Origin: Formosa haliotis
GTDB lineage: Bacteria > Bacteroidota > Bacteroidia > Flavobacteriales > Flavobacteriaceae
Length of the DNA stretch: 64,000 nt
NCBI RefSeq assembly: GCF_001685485.1
Contig: NZ_BDEL01000001.1
Location: 3,755,501-3,819,500, forward strand
Reading direction: 5' to 3'
The translations under genes were made by a program, and so were the position numbers. How positions within the stretch are numbered: position 1 is the first letter of the stretch; each line of letters opens with the position of its first letter. The notes beneath the pieces were generated by a model, which was given only the letters and a program-made list of their open reading frames with translations, was not told the origin of the DNA and did not search any database. This document shows positions 16,740 to 25,218 of the stretch, one piece after another.

Positions 16740-19235
16740 ATGACACAATACGAGTTTGACGATCAAGATCAGATGGAATCGGGAGGAATGACCTTCGATT
16801 TTAGAGGATATTTGTTTAAAGTACTTAATTTCTGGAAATTGGTACTTTTATGTATTGGAGTTGCCTTAACAATAGCGTATCTAATAAATGTACGGAAACA
16901 AAATATTTACCGCTTAGATTCTTTAATTACAGTAGAAAACGACCAGAATCCATTTTTTACTGCCAATACAAGTATTTCGTTTAACTGGGGTGGAGTCTCT
17001 GGAAAAGTAGGAAAAGTGATTACTTCTTTACAAACCCGAACCCATAACGAAAAGGTTGTGGATTCGCTCCAGTATTATCTTGAATATTTAAAGGAAGGGG
17101 AGTATAGAAAGGAAGATATTTATACAGATGCCCCATTCTTTATCACTATAGATAAGCAACAGGGACAAGTATTAAATCATCCTTTAGGGATTCGATTTTT
17201 AAATGATAAGGAGTTCGAGTTGTTTTCGGAGTTTGAAAAAGATCGAGGCACAATGCAATTTTATAGCGATATGCGTACCGAGCGTATCGGGCTGCCTTTA
17301 GGTGTTTTTAATAAAAGATTTACTATTGGAGAACCTGTGGTTTTACCATTTACTCACTTTACATTACACGTAAAACCAAAAGAACAAATAGCAGCCAACG
17401 CAGAGTATTTTATCAACTTTTTAAATTTCGATCAAGTTGTAAATACTTATAAAAATGCTGTAAAAACAGAACCTTTCTCTAAGGAATCGTCGTCGGTTTT
17501 AAAGTTATCGTTAACTGGTCATAATAAAGCTAAAATTGTAGATTACTTAAATGCAACGACGGCAATTTTAAGTCGGACCGAGTTAGAACGAAAAAACTTA
17601 TATGCCACCAACACCATTAAGTTTATAGATAGTAGTTTGTCTACCGTAAACAATAATCTTAAGGATGTTTCAGACGAAATGAATTCGTTTAGAAAGCAAA
17701 ATAAGGTGTTCGATGTTGATGCGGAAATGACAGAAGTTTCGTCGCGTTTACGGGAATACGAAATGGCGAAAGAGCTTGAACAAACCAAGCTAAATTACCT
17801 TAATGCTCTTGAAGATTACTTACTTACCAAAACTAATTATATAAATATAGCAGCGCCATCATCTGTAGGAATAGATGAACCAAATATTCAGCAAAGTGTG
17901 GGGAAAATCACCGCATTAGCCATAGAACGTCAGAGTTTAGAATATACGATGAAAGAGGGCTCAGATTTATTTAAAGATTTAGACCGCCGTATTTCTGCTG
18001 AAAAACGCGTGCTGTTAGAAACCATAGATGCTACCAAGCGAACCATCAGGCTGCAATTAAATAGCATTCAGGGACAGGCTGCTAGCTTAGAGGCCAAGTT
18101 GAGTAACTTACCAGAAGACCAACAGCAATTCCTGAAAATTCAGCGAAAGTTAGATATTAGCCAAGAAGCCTATAATTTGTATATGGCAAAGCGCAGTGAG
18201 GCTGCTATTGTAAAAGCAGCAAATATATCAGACATTACTGCTATAGATGATGCTAAAGATATTGGTGGTGGGCTAATAGGCCCGAATAAGTCTCTAAATT
18301 ATATGATGGCTTTAATGGTTGGATTTTTCCTGCCTATGCTTATTATTTTTATAATCTACTTGTTAGATAACACCATTCACGGTTCCGATGAAGTCGAGCG
18401 TTTGTCGCGTATTCCAATTTTAGGCCTTATCGGGAAATACAAGTATCATAACAATTTAGTGGTTTTCGAAAAACCTAAATCGGCAGTTGCAGAATCCTTT
18501 AGGTCTATTCGTTCTAGTTTGCAATTCATCTTTAAAAAACAAGGAGATAACGACAAGCTCGGAAAAACCATTATGGTTACCTCGTCGGTAAGTGGAGAAG
18601 GAAAGACCTTTACCTCGATTAATATGGCTACGGTATACGCCTTGTCTGGTAAAAAAACGATTTTATTAGGGTTAGACTTGCGTAAACCTAAAATATTTGG
18701 CGATTTTGGTATATCGAACGATTTAGGAATGGTGAATTATTTTATAGGAGAAAACACCTTCGAAGAAGTTACCTTTCATTCAGAAATAGAAAATTTAGAT
18801 GTTGTGCCCTCTGGTCCAGTACCTCCAAATCCATCAGAGTTATTAATGGGTGATGCCATGAAAACTCTGATAGATAAATTGCGCTTGGAGTATGATATGA
18901 TTATTCTAGATACGCCGCCATTAGGTCTTGTAACCGATGCTTTAGAGCTTACACAATATGCAGATGCAACCATTTTTATGGTGCGTTTAGATTATACTAA
19001 AAAAGGTATGCTCTCTTTAATTAACGCAAAACATCGCATGGGAGAAGTTAAAAACATCAGTTTTGTACTTAACTTCTATAAGCATAAAACAAATCATAAT
19101 TACGGGTATGGCTACGGATATGGATATGGCTATGGATATGGATATGGATATGGTGTTTACGGAAATGCTTACCACGACAAAGATGGAGGCAAAGGTGTAA
19201 TGGGCAAATTTAAACGATTTTTAAAACGATTATAG
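16740..19235 (+). CDS. Wzc-like chain-length regulator and tyrosine kinase
   Basis: An 831-residue bacterial tyrosine kinase fusing the periplasmic chain-length domain to the cytoplasmic kinase. Membrane helices lie near residues 35-52 and 520-540, with the Wzz and GNVR-type coiled-coil region between. The kinase has Walker A SGEGKT starting at residue 618, Walker A' LLGLDLRKP near 640-649 and Walker B MIILDTPP. The C-terminal tail carries nine Tyr-Gly pairs in a row (about 788-805) and two more Tyr, the likely autophosphorylation cluster. It sits with the Wza-like gene, but no glycosyltransferase, Wzx or Wzy genes follow, so synthesis genes must be elsewhere. Confidence 0.92.
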   Translation: MTQYEFDDQDQMESGGMTFDFRGYLFKVLNFWKLVLLCIGVALTIAYLINVRKQNIYRLDSLITVENDQNPFFTANTSISFNWGGVSGKVGKVITSLQTRTHNEKVVDSLQYYLEYLKEGEYRKEDIYTDAPFFITIDKQQGQVLNHPLGIRFLNDKEFELFSEFEKDRGTMQFYSDMRTERIGLPLGVFNKRFTIGEPVVLPFTHFTLHVKPKEQIAANAEYFINFLNFDQVVNTYKNAVKTEPFSKESSSVLKLSLTGHNKAKIVDYLNATTAILSRTELERKNLYATNTIKFIDSSLSTVNNNLKDVSDEMNSFRKQNKVFDVDAEMTEVSSRLREYEMAKELEQTKLNYLNALEDYLLTKTNYINIAAPSSVGIDEPNIQQSVGKITALAIERQSLEYTMKEGSDLFKDLDRRISAEKRVLLETIDATKRTIRLQLNSIQGQAASLEAKLSNLPEDQQQFLKIQRKLDISQEAYNLYMAKRSEAAIVKAANISDITAIDDAKDIGGGLIGPNKSLNYMMALMVGFFLPMLIIFIIYLLDNTIHGSDEVERLSRIPILGLIGKYKYHNNLVVFEKPKSAVAESFRSIRSSLQFIFKKQGDNDKLGKTIMVTSSVSGEGKTFTSINMATVYALSGKKTILLGLDLRKPKIFGDFGISNDLGMVNYFIGENTFEEVTFHSEIENLDVVPSGPVPPNPSELLMGDAMKTLIDKLRLEYDMIILDTPPLGLVTDALELTQYADATIFMVRLDYTKKGMLSLINAKHRMGEVKNISFVLNFYKHKTNHNYGYGYGYGYGYGYGYGYGVYGNAYHDKDGGKGVMGKFKRFLKRL
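19101..19154 (+). repeat. In-frame six-base repeat coding for (Tyr-Gly)9
   Basis: Nine tandem copies of a TAY-GGN hexamer (TAC or TAT followed by GGN) code for the Tyr-Gly tail of the kinase. Such a run can gain or lose units by slippage, which would change the number of phosphorylatable Tyr without breaking the frame. Confidence 0.85.
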
Positions 19236-19350
19236 AACCCGATTTCTGCCTTGCTCGTCATACTGATTTTATTTCAACATGTCAAGAGGATATTAACGTA
19301 ATCCCATTTAAGATACCTTAAAAGTACTGCGGGTGAATCATAGTCAAGAC

Positions 19351-20718
19351 TTAACTCACCACTGTTTCTGTTATAACAGACGCGTTTCTTTTTAATAATT
19401 CGCTCTGTAATATTTTTTGAGTGTGCATGGTATCGTTTTGCGGAATTAAAAAGCGTTCTAAATCATCTGTACACATAATTTGTTCAGTATGATCTATAAA
19501 ACCGTAACCTTTGTAAAACCCATCCTGAATTAAAATAAAAGCCGATTCATCTTCATGTCTTCCTGCTTGCTTTAAAACCACCTCTTGATTGCTGTTTTTA
19601 ATGGTTTCTATAGCTTCTTCTACTCTTAGATTATAGGCTTCAGCAGTTTCTAATTGTTTACAAATACCATTGCAATCATCAATAATATAATGTGAACACT
19701 CCGAGACACCTTCTTGTAGATGGCAGTATTTCGGACATAAATTAAATGCTTTGCAATACTGCTCTAATTGCTGTCTGCAATCGGTAATAGAATAATAAAT
19801 TTTAAGAGGATTTGGTGCCGATTTTAATGTGTTATAGGCCAGATGTTTTATCCCGTTTCTGTCTTCGTAACTAAAAATAGCGAATGCTTTTGGATTCCGT
19901 TTTGCGGCCTGATTAAATTCTGGATAGTGCGCTTTTATAGCCGCATCTTCCATAAGTAAAGCAATAAGTTCAGTTCCCGACAACTCAAACGAAATATCGG
20001 CAGTTTCTCGGCATAAATTCATTTCTTTCGCCGATTTATTATAAAAATGACTTAAAACACGTTTTTTTAAATCCTTGGCTTTACCTACATAAATAATGGT
20101 TCCTTTTTTGTTTTTGAAGATATAGATTCCAGGTGCATTGGGAATGGCATTAAAAACATCGCTTGGTAAATTTGGTGGTAGGGTGGCTTCTTTAGATGAA
20201 GGTTTTAAGAAATCTTGAAATACAGTTTTGGCTTGGTCTTGGGCTAAAAGTAAATCGAATAAAATAGCTGTAGCTTCAGCATCGCCAAGCGCTCGGTGCC
20301 TGTCGTAAACACTAATATTTAATGCAGCACATAGTTTTCCTAAACTGTAAGATTGGTGTCCTGGAATAAGCTTTCTAGACAAGCGAATGGTACACAATTT
20401 TTTTCGCTTAAAATCGATATCAAGTTCTTTAAAGGCATTTCGAATAATATTATAATCGAAATTAACATTATGAGCCACAAAAATAGTGTCTTCTGTAATC
20501 TCTAGAACCTGTTGTGCAATTTCCGAAAATGTAGGAGCATCTGCAACCATACTATTATCAATACCGGTTAAGGCTGTAATATAATCTGGAATGTAGGCCT
20601 CAGGGTTTACTAAAGAAGAAAATGTTTCGATAACCTTTGTGCCATCGTGTTTTAAAATAGCGATTTCGGTAATTTTATTGCCACTTCCTGTGGTTTCTAT
20701 ATCTATAATCGTGTACAT
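19351..20718 (-). CDS. DnaQ-type exonuclease fused to a GIY-YIG endonuclease with UvrC-like Cys
   Basis: A 455-residue fusion. Residues 1-165 form a DEDDh 3'-5' exonuclease: Asp6 and Glu8 in DIETTG, His83 and Asp88 in HNVNFD, and His141 and Asp146 in HRALGDA. Residues 193-275 form a GIY-YIG nuclease of UvrC/Cho type: GIY at 197-199, YVG at 210-212, Arg220, and Glu257 in LLMEDAAIK. A Cys-rich stretch (Cys322, 328, 332, 341, 349, 353) follows, similar in place to the metal or Fe-S cysteines of UvrC. Its ATG shares one base with the stop of the LexA-like gene. A role in DNA repair incision and end trimming is likely; the exact target is not shown. Confidence 0.9.
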   Translation of the reverse strand: MYTIIDIETTGSGNKITEIAILKHDGTKVIETFSSLVNPEAYIPDYITALTGIDNSMVADAPTFSEIAQQVLEITEDTIFVAHNVNFDYNIIRNAFKELDIDFKRKKLCTIRLSRKLIPGHQSYSLGKLCAALNISVYDRHRALGDAEATAILFDLLLAQDQAKTVFQDFLKPSSKEATLPPNLPSDVFNAIPNAPGIYIFKNKKGTIIYVGKAKDLKKRVLSHFYNKSAKEMNLCRETADISFELSGTELIALLMEDAAIKAHYPEFNQAAKRNPKAFAIFSYEDRNGIKHLAYNTLKSAPNPLKIYYSITDCRQQLEQYCKAFNLCPKYCHLQEGVSECSHYIIDDCNGICKQLETAEAYNLRVEEAIETIKNSNQEVVLKQAGRHEDESAFILIQDGFYKGYGFIDHTEQIMCTDDLERFLIPQNDTMHTQKILQSELLKRNASVITETVVS

Positions 20719-21485
20719 TAGTGCATCATTTTTTCTAAAGCTTTTAATTCTACTCCAAGCTCATTAAACATTCGGATTATACTACTTATTTGTAGTTCGT
20801 GTTGGTCGTATTCTTGGGTGTTTATGCTGCAGGTAAATTCCCAAATTTCTAAGACTTCTTGAATAGGAAGAAAATAAGGTTCGTACGCTTTATTGTCAGA
20901 CACCAACAGTAAACCTTGTTTGTCTTTTAAATGGTTGTAAACCCGTTTGTAAACCATACCCTGATTACTGGTTAAAAGCACATAAGTACGTCCGTTTTGT
21001 ATATCTGTTTTATCTTCAATAAAGCGAGCGACAACAAAAGCACCGTCTTTCATAGGCAACATAGAATCTCCTTTAATAGGGAACGCCCGATGTTTACCAG
21101 TAGGTAAAAAAGGTAATTTTATTTTTTGTAATTGATCTATATATTCCGGATCGTCGTACCCATTTAAATACCCCGCAGAAGCCTTTATAGGAACCACTTC
21201 TATAAGGTCGTCATGATCGATATCTACAACCATAGGAAAGAGGATACGTTGCTCTCCAACTTTTAGAAACGATGCATCATTAGTTTTAGATAAATCTGTT
21301 CGTAAAAAGATGTCTATAGGAATTTTAAAATATTCTGAAAATGCGATAAGCATTTCTATAGAAGGTTCTGAGCGACCTTCTTCATAGGACCCAATTCGAG
21401 AGCGCGTGATGTTTAAAGCTTTAGCAAGTGCTTCTTGCGATAGTTTTTTTAGCGTTCTTAAATGACGAATATTTGAAGCAATCAT
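20718..21485 (-). CDS. LexA-like transcription regulator (XRE helix-turn-helix + S24 peptidase)
   Basis: A 255-residue regulator. An XRE-type helix-turn-helix covers about residues 5-60, and a LexA/CI-type S24 peptidase covers about 100-215. Ser141 in GDSM and Lys180 in VYKRV fit the catalytic dyad, and Ala104-Gly105 in KASAGY fits the self-cleavage bond, with spacings (36 and 39) close to those of E. coli LexA. The open frame begins with TTG six bases upstream; the ATG at 21485 is preferred. It is coupled by TAATG overlap to the DnaQ/GIY-YIG gene. A damage-responsive repressor of that nuclease is a reasonable inference; RecA dependence is untested. Confidence 0.88.
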   Translation of the reverse strand: MIASNIRHLRTLKKLSQEALAKALNITRSRIGSYEEGRSEPSIEMLIAFSEYFKIPIDIFLRTDLSKTNDASFLKVGEQRILFPMVVDIDHDDLIEVVPIKASAGYLNGYDDPEYIDQLQKIKLPFLPTGKHRAFPIKGDSMLPMKDGAFVVARFIEDKTDIQNGRTYVLLTSNQGMVYKRVYNHLKDKQGLLLVSDNKAYEPYFLPIQEVLEIWEFTCSINTQEYDQHELQISSIIRMFNELGVELKALEKMMH

Positions 21486-21511
21486 ATACAAGTTTAATTA
21501 TGCGATAAATA

Positions 21512-21538
21512 CAATTGATTTAATTAATAGCAATTGAT
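21512..21538 (-). promoter_or_regulatory. Possible operator of the LexA-like regulator
   Basis: Two copies of CAATTGAT (21512-21519 and 21531-21538), each with a palindromic CAATTG core, flank the palindrome TTAATTAA (21520-21527). They lie 27-53 bases before the regulator start. Such paired palindromes would suit a dimeric repressor, but no binding site is known and AT-rich DNA makes chance matches likely. Confidence 0.3.
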
Positions 21539-21700
21539 GCTTGTAAATGTAGTTATTTTTTTAATATAAATTTTAATTCGCTGTTTTTAACTTTGTAATT
21601 GAGTCTTTGGCTTGAAAATTAAGTGTTTAATGGTTTAGGTTTTAATGGAATTAGAATGTAGAACTCATGCTACATTTGAGGCTGGGAGTTTAATCCATAA

Positions 21701-21730
21701 AAAAAAGGAACCCACGGGTTCCTTTTTTTT
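21701..21730 (-). terminator. Terminator of the second sigma module
   Basis: GGAACC-CACG-GGTTCC is flanked by A and T runs. On the minus strand the U-run follows the stem directly, and the run overlaps the TAA of the last gene in the module. Confidence 0.8.
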
Positions 21731-22160
21731 ACTTCTTATCGTTATGCCTTTTTTTGTATTCTTCGAACATTTTATTTTTGAATTCGTCTTCAGATTTTTT
21801 GAGAAGAATTATTTTTTTTGCGGGCAGTATACCTTGTAAATCTTTAATATACTCATTAAATAATCGATGCTTTTCGTCATTATTAGCAAGCATGGTTTTT
21901 AATTTAGTTTTAGCTTCAGTCTCACTTAAATTATTGATGTCTGTTGCTTTTCGTTGTTCACGCATAGCATTTCGAAGTGTATTGTTTTCGGTTTCGTATG
22001 CATTGTAAACAGGCCAAAATTTTTGCGCTTCAGCTTTAGTTAAATTTAGTTTTTCTGTAATAAAGGCTATTTTTAAGGTTTTAATCTTTTCGCCTTTATT
22101 TTGAGAAAATGCTTGTAATGAAAATAACGTAAGTAGGAGGATGATATATTGTTTTTTCAT
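21729..22160 (-). CDS. Small secreted helical protein, Spy/CpxP-like in layout
   Basis: A 143-residue exported protein with a signal peptide (about 1-19, ending AFSQ) and an all-helical, Lys- and Glu-rich mature part. The segment LNLTKAEAQKFWPVYNAYETE is typical of small Bacteroidetes periplasmic proteins found after ECF sigma modules, and the helical hairpin layout resembles the Spy/CpxP group. It is the third gene after an ECF sigma factor and a single-pass membrane protein, 16 bases after the latter. A role as periplasmic sensor or chaperone is inferred from context. No metal-binding cluster is visible. Confidence 0.65.
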   Translation of the reverse strand: MKKQYIILLLTLFSLQAFSQNKGEKIKTLKIAFITEKLNLTKAEAQKFWPVYNAYETENNTLRNAMREQRKATDINNLSETEAKTKLKTMLANNDEKHRLFNEYIKDLQGILPAKKIILLKKSEDEFKNKMFEEYKKRHNDKK

Positions 22161-22176
22161 ATGTTTTGTTTTTATT

Positions 22177-22668
22177 TTAATTAAAATCTTCTATTTCAAT
22201 TTCATTTTCTACATAATAATCTATAGAAGAATCGCTAATCGCTTCTTGTAAAATTTCGTTTTGAAATATATCGGTATCTATTATTAATGTGGCCATTTCT
22301 GAAGTGTTTAAATCTTCATTAATAATAAAAGATTCTAGTGTTTCTGTGTTTAAAGCACTAAACGAAGTGGTTTTACTTTTAGAAAACGTAAGGGTAAACA
22401 TGAGCATTAAACATGCAGCGATACTAGCAGCATAAACCCATGGTTTTATACGAAGTGTACGTACTTTAGTGTCCTGTTTTGTATTAACTTTAGTTTGAAT
22501 TAGAGCTTCTAAAGTGTCAAAATAATTTTCAGGAACTTTAAAACCAGTGTTTGTGACTTTAGTTTGCATTTTTGCTTCATTTAAAATAGTATCCTCTAGA
22601 TTATTAAAGTAATCTTTAGGTATTTTAAATCCTGCGTTGTTGTCGTTATGTAAGTCTTTAAGTTTCAT
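22177..22668 (-). CDS. Putative anti-sigma factor with a duplicated N-terminal motif
   Basis: A 163-residue single-pass membrane protein. The cytoplasmic N terminus carries the element GFK(I/V)P-x2-YF-x2-LE twice (about residues 14-24 and 42-52). One membrane helix follows (about 90-107, AASIAACLMLMFTLTF), then an acidic periplasmic tail that ends in IEIEDFN. It sits 33 bases after the ECF sigma gene. The duplicated YF-x2-LE patch and the topology mark it as a likely anti-sigma factor, although no zinc-type motif is present. It is unlike the first module's protein in sequence except for a similar short N-terminal patch. Confidence 0.62.
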   Translation of the reverse strand: MKLKDLHNDNNAGFKIPKDYFNNLEDTILNEAKMQTKVTNTGFKVPENYFDTLEALIQTKVNTKQDTKVRTLRIKPWVYAASIAACLMLMFTLTFSKSKTTSFSALNTETLESFIINEDLNTSEMATLIIDTDIFQNEILQEAISDSSIDYYVENEIEIEDFN

Positions 22669-22701
22669 CTTAGTCTTTAGACTGTTTTTTTTAGTAAAAG
22701 T

Positions 22702-23250
22702 TTAATCGGTTGTTAAATAGTCTTCAATTTTTTTTACGGCTAAGTGATACGAGGCTTTCAAGGCCCCTTCACTAGTTTCTAAAATTTCCGACATGTCTTT
22801 ATATTTTATGTCTTCAAAATATCGCATATTAAAAACCAACTGCTGTTTTTGAGGTAGTTTAGAAATCGCTTCTTGTAATTTAAGCTGTATCTCATCGCCT
22901 TCAAAATAGATGTCAGATTTTAATTGTTCTAATGCCAATTGTTGTGTTTCTTCGTTTGAAATTTGTAACAATTTAGCTCTTTTATTTATAAACGAGATCG
23001 ATTCGTTGGTTGCAATGCGATACATCCAAGAATAGAGTTTGCTATCTCCTTTAAAGGTACCTATATTTTTAAAAACTTTTATAAACGTATTTTGCAACAC
23101 ATCGTCTGCATCGTCATGCGATTTTACAATATTACGAATATGCCAATATAAACGTTCCTTATACAAACGAATAAGCTCTTTAAAAGCACGATCTCTGGTC
23201 GACTCAGATTTTAGTTGCTCTAAAAGTTGGGATTCGTTTATCATTAACAT
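22702..23250 (-). CDS. ECF RNA polymerase sigma factor
   Basis: A 182-residue ECF sigma factor. Region 2 (about 20-90) has HDDADDVLQNTFIKVFKNIGTF and LYSWMYRIATNESISFINKR. Region 4 (about 125-178) has LPQKQQLVFNMRYFEDIKYKDMSEIL and the DNA-contacting ALKASYHLAVKKIE. It starts the three-gene minus-strand module that ends at 21729. ATG codons at 23250 and 23244 are both usable; the outer is given. It is a different lineage from the factor at 4418: region 4 and lengths differ. Targets are unknown. Confidence 0.9.
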   Translation of the reverse strand: MLMINESQLLEQLKSESTRDRAFKELIRLYKERLYWHIRNIVKSHDDADDVLQNTFIKVFKNIGTFKGDSKLYSWMYRIATNESISFINKRAKLLQISNEETQQLALEQLKSDIYFEGDEIQLKLQEAISKLPQKQQLVFNMRYFEDIKYKDMSEILETSEGALKASYHLAVKKIEDYLTTD

Positions 23251-23333
23251 GTTTTGTATTTAGACAGCAAAAGGTATTAAAAGTTTAATTTGGAAGCGTT
23301 AATTATTATTTAAAATTTGAAGGTTGGGCGTAT

Positions 23334-23371
23334 TAAAAAAGGATAAGCTTTTTTGATGCTTATCCTTTTTT
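23334..23371 (-). terminator. Terminator after the MsbA-like gene
   Basis: GGATAAGC (23341-23348) pairs with GCTTATCC (23358-23365) across a nine-base loop, with A-runs on the left and T-runs on the right. It lies 24 bases past the stop codon of the exporter gene. Confidence 0.85.
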
Positions 23372-23394
23372 AGTGCCTAATTTGAATTTAAGAA

Positions 23395-25218
23395 TTAGTC
23401 GAAACTTTGCATGTTTACTAATTTCTTGTAGACGTTGTTTTTTAGTAATAATTCGTCGTGAGTTCCTTGTTCTACAATTTCACCTTTTTGCATGACCACA
23501 ATGGTGTCTGCGCTTTGTATGGTAGACAAGCGGTGGGCAATTACAATAGATGTTCTGTTTTTCATCATGTTTTCTAAGGCGTCTTGTACCAAGCGTTCAC
23601 TTTCGGTATCTAGTGCCGAGGTGGCCTCGTCTAGAATCATGATAGGTGGATTTTTTAAAACCGCACGTGCAATACTTAAACGTTGCTTTTGTCCGCCCGA
23701 AAGTTTATTTCCAGAGTCACCAATATTAGTTTCTATACCACGAGGTAAATCTTTTACAAATTCCCAAGCATTTGCAATTTTTAAAGCATCAATAATTTCG
23801 GCATCTGTAGCGGTTTCTTTTCCTATTAAAATATTGTTTTTTATGCTGTCGTTAAACAAAATAGAGTCTTGAGTAACAAGTCCCATTAAAGAACGGAGCG
23901 AATGCTTTGTTAGGTCGCGAATATCGTCGCCATCTATACTAATACTGCCTTCGTTAACATCGTAAAAACGTGTTACCAAATTGGCAATGGTACTTTTTCC
24001 GCTTCCAGACTGTCCAACAAGTGCCACACTTTTTCCTTTAGGAACTTTTAAGGAGAAATGCTTTAAAACATATTCGTCTTCATATTTAAACGAGATATTG
24101 TTTAAGGTAACATCGCTAGTAAACTCTGTTTTTACTTTCGCATTAGGTTTGTCTTCTAGCGGAGAGTTTGTATTTAAAATTTCTAAAACACGTTCTGCTG
24201 CGGCATTTCCTTTTTTAACACCGTAACTAGCTTTACTTATTGCTTTAGCGGGAGTTAGAATGTTATAAGCTAAACCAATGTATACAATAAATAAACCTGG
24301 ATCTAAAGAGTTTTCGTTTAACACCATGCGTCCGCCATACCAAAGTAATACAGAAATAACGGTGATTCCGAGAACTTCGCTAACCGGAGAGGCTAAATTT
24401 TGACGGTTTAATAAGGTGTTAGAATAATTTTGATAACGGGTTGTAGATTCTCTAAAACGATTGCTAAAAAGTACTTCAGAGGTAAATCCTTTTATCACTT
24501 TTAATCCGCCTAAAGTTTCATCGACAATCGATAAAAAGAAACCTTGTTCTTTCTGAACTTTATCTGATTTTTTCTTTAAAGATTTTCCTATTAATGAAAT
24601 AACAAATCCACTTACAGGAATAAAAATAAACACGAATATGGTAAGTTTTATACTTATCATAAACATGGCTATAATTGTAAAAATAATCATTAAAGGTTCT
24701 CTAACAATTAGTTCTAGAATAGATAGAAATGAGGATTGAATTTCTTGGACATCGCCAGAAATTCTAGCAATACTATCACCTTTACGTTTTTCTGAGAAGA
24801 ATGCTAAAGGTAAATTTAAATACTTGTCGTATAGCGTATCTCGAAGGTCTTTTAATACTCCATTTCTTAGGAACGTAATAAAATACATGGCCAAATAGTT
24901 GAAGAAGTTTTTAAGTAAAAACATACCAACAACCAATGCAACCATAAAAAATAGCACCTGGTCGCTACCTTCGTTAGCTTTTTGAGTGACAAAGAAATTT
25001 AAATAACTTTCTGCGTAATCTTTAATGCCAGTGATGCCTTGCCATACTGGTTTTGTAGTTATTTGTTTTGTTTTATCGAACAAAACGTTTAACATTGGAA
25101 ATAATGATACCATAGCCAAGGTACCAAAAAGGGCGTATAATATATTACATATAATATTTAGAATCGCATAACCTTTGTAGGGTTTTGCGAATCTAAATAT
25201 TTGTTTAAAATAGTTCAT
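23395..25218 (-). CDS. ABC exporter, MsbA-like (fused membrane and ATPase domains)
   Basis: A 607-residue half-transporter with about six membrane helices in residues 15-310 and an ATPase domain from about 365. Walker A is ALVGQSGSGKST, the Q-loop is VTQDSILFNDS, the signature is LSGGQKQRLSIARAVLKN, Walker B is IMILDEATSALD and the His switch is VIAHRLST. It acts as a homodimer or heterodimer; MsbA-type proteins flip lipid A or phospholipids, but related ones export drugs or peptides. Its ATG shares one base with the stop of the phosphosugar mutase gene, so both are co-translated. The cargo cannot be told from the sequence. Confidence 0.9.
   Translation of the reverse strand: MNYFKQIFRFAKPYKGYAILNIICNILYALFGTLAMVSLFPMLNVLFDKTKQITTKPVWQGITGIKDYAESYLNFFVTQKANEGSDQVLFFMVALVVGMFLLKNFFNYLAMYFITFLRNGVLKDLRDTLYDKYLNLPLAFFSEKRKGDSIARISGDVQEIQSSFLSILELIVREPLMIIFTIIAMFMISIKLTIFVFIFIPVSGFVISLIGKSLKKKSDKVQKEQGFFLSIVDETLGGLKVIKGFTSEVLFSNRFRESTTRYQNYSNTLLNRQNLASPVSEVLGITVISVLLWYGGRMVLNENSLDPGLFIVYIGLAYNILTPAKAISKASYGVKKGNAAAERVLEILNTNSPLEDKPNAKVKTEFTSDVTLNNISFKYEDEYVLKHFSLKVPKGKSVALVGQSGSGKSTIANLVTRFYDVNEGSISIDGDDIRDLTKHSLRSLMGLVTQDSILFNDSIKNNILIGKETATDAEIIDALKIANAWEFVKDLPRGIETNIGDSGNKLSGGQKQRLSIARAVLKNPPIMILDEATSALDTESERLVQDALENMMKNRTSIVIAHRLSTIQSADTIVVMQKGEIVEQGTHDELLLKNNVYKKLVNMQSFD

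Noticed and set aside
20718..21485. Prophage CI repressor
   Set aside because: No phage genes, integrase or attachment site surround it; its partner is a repair nuclease.
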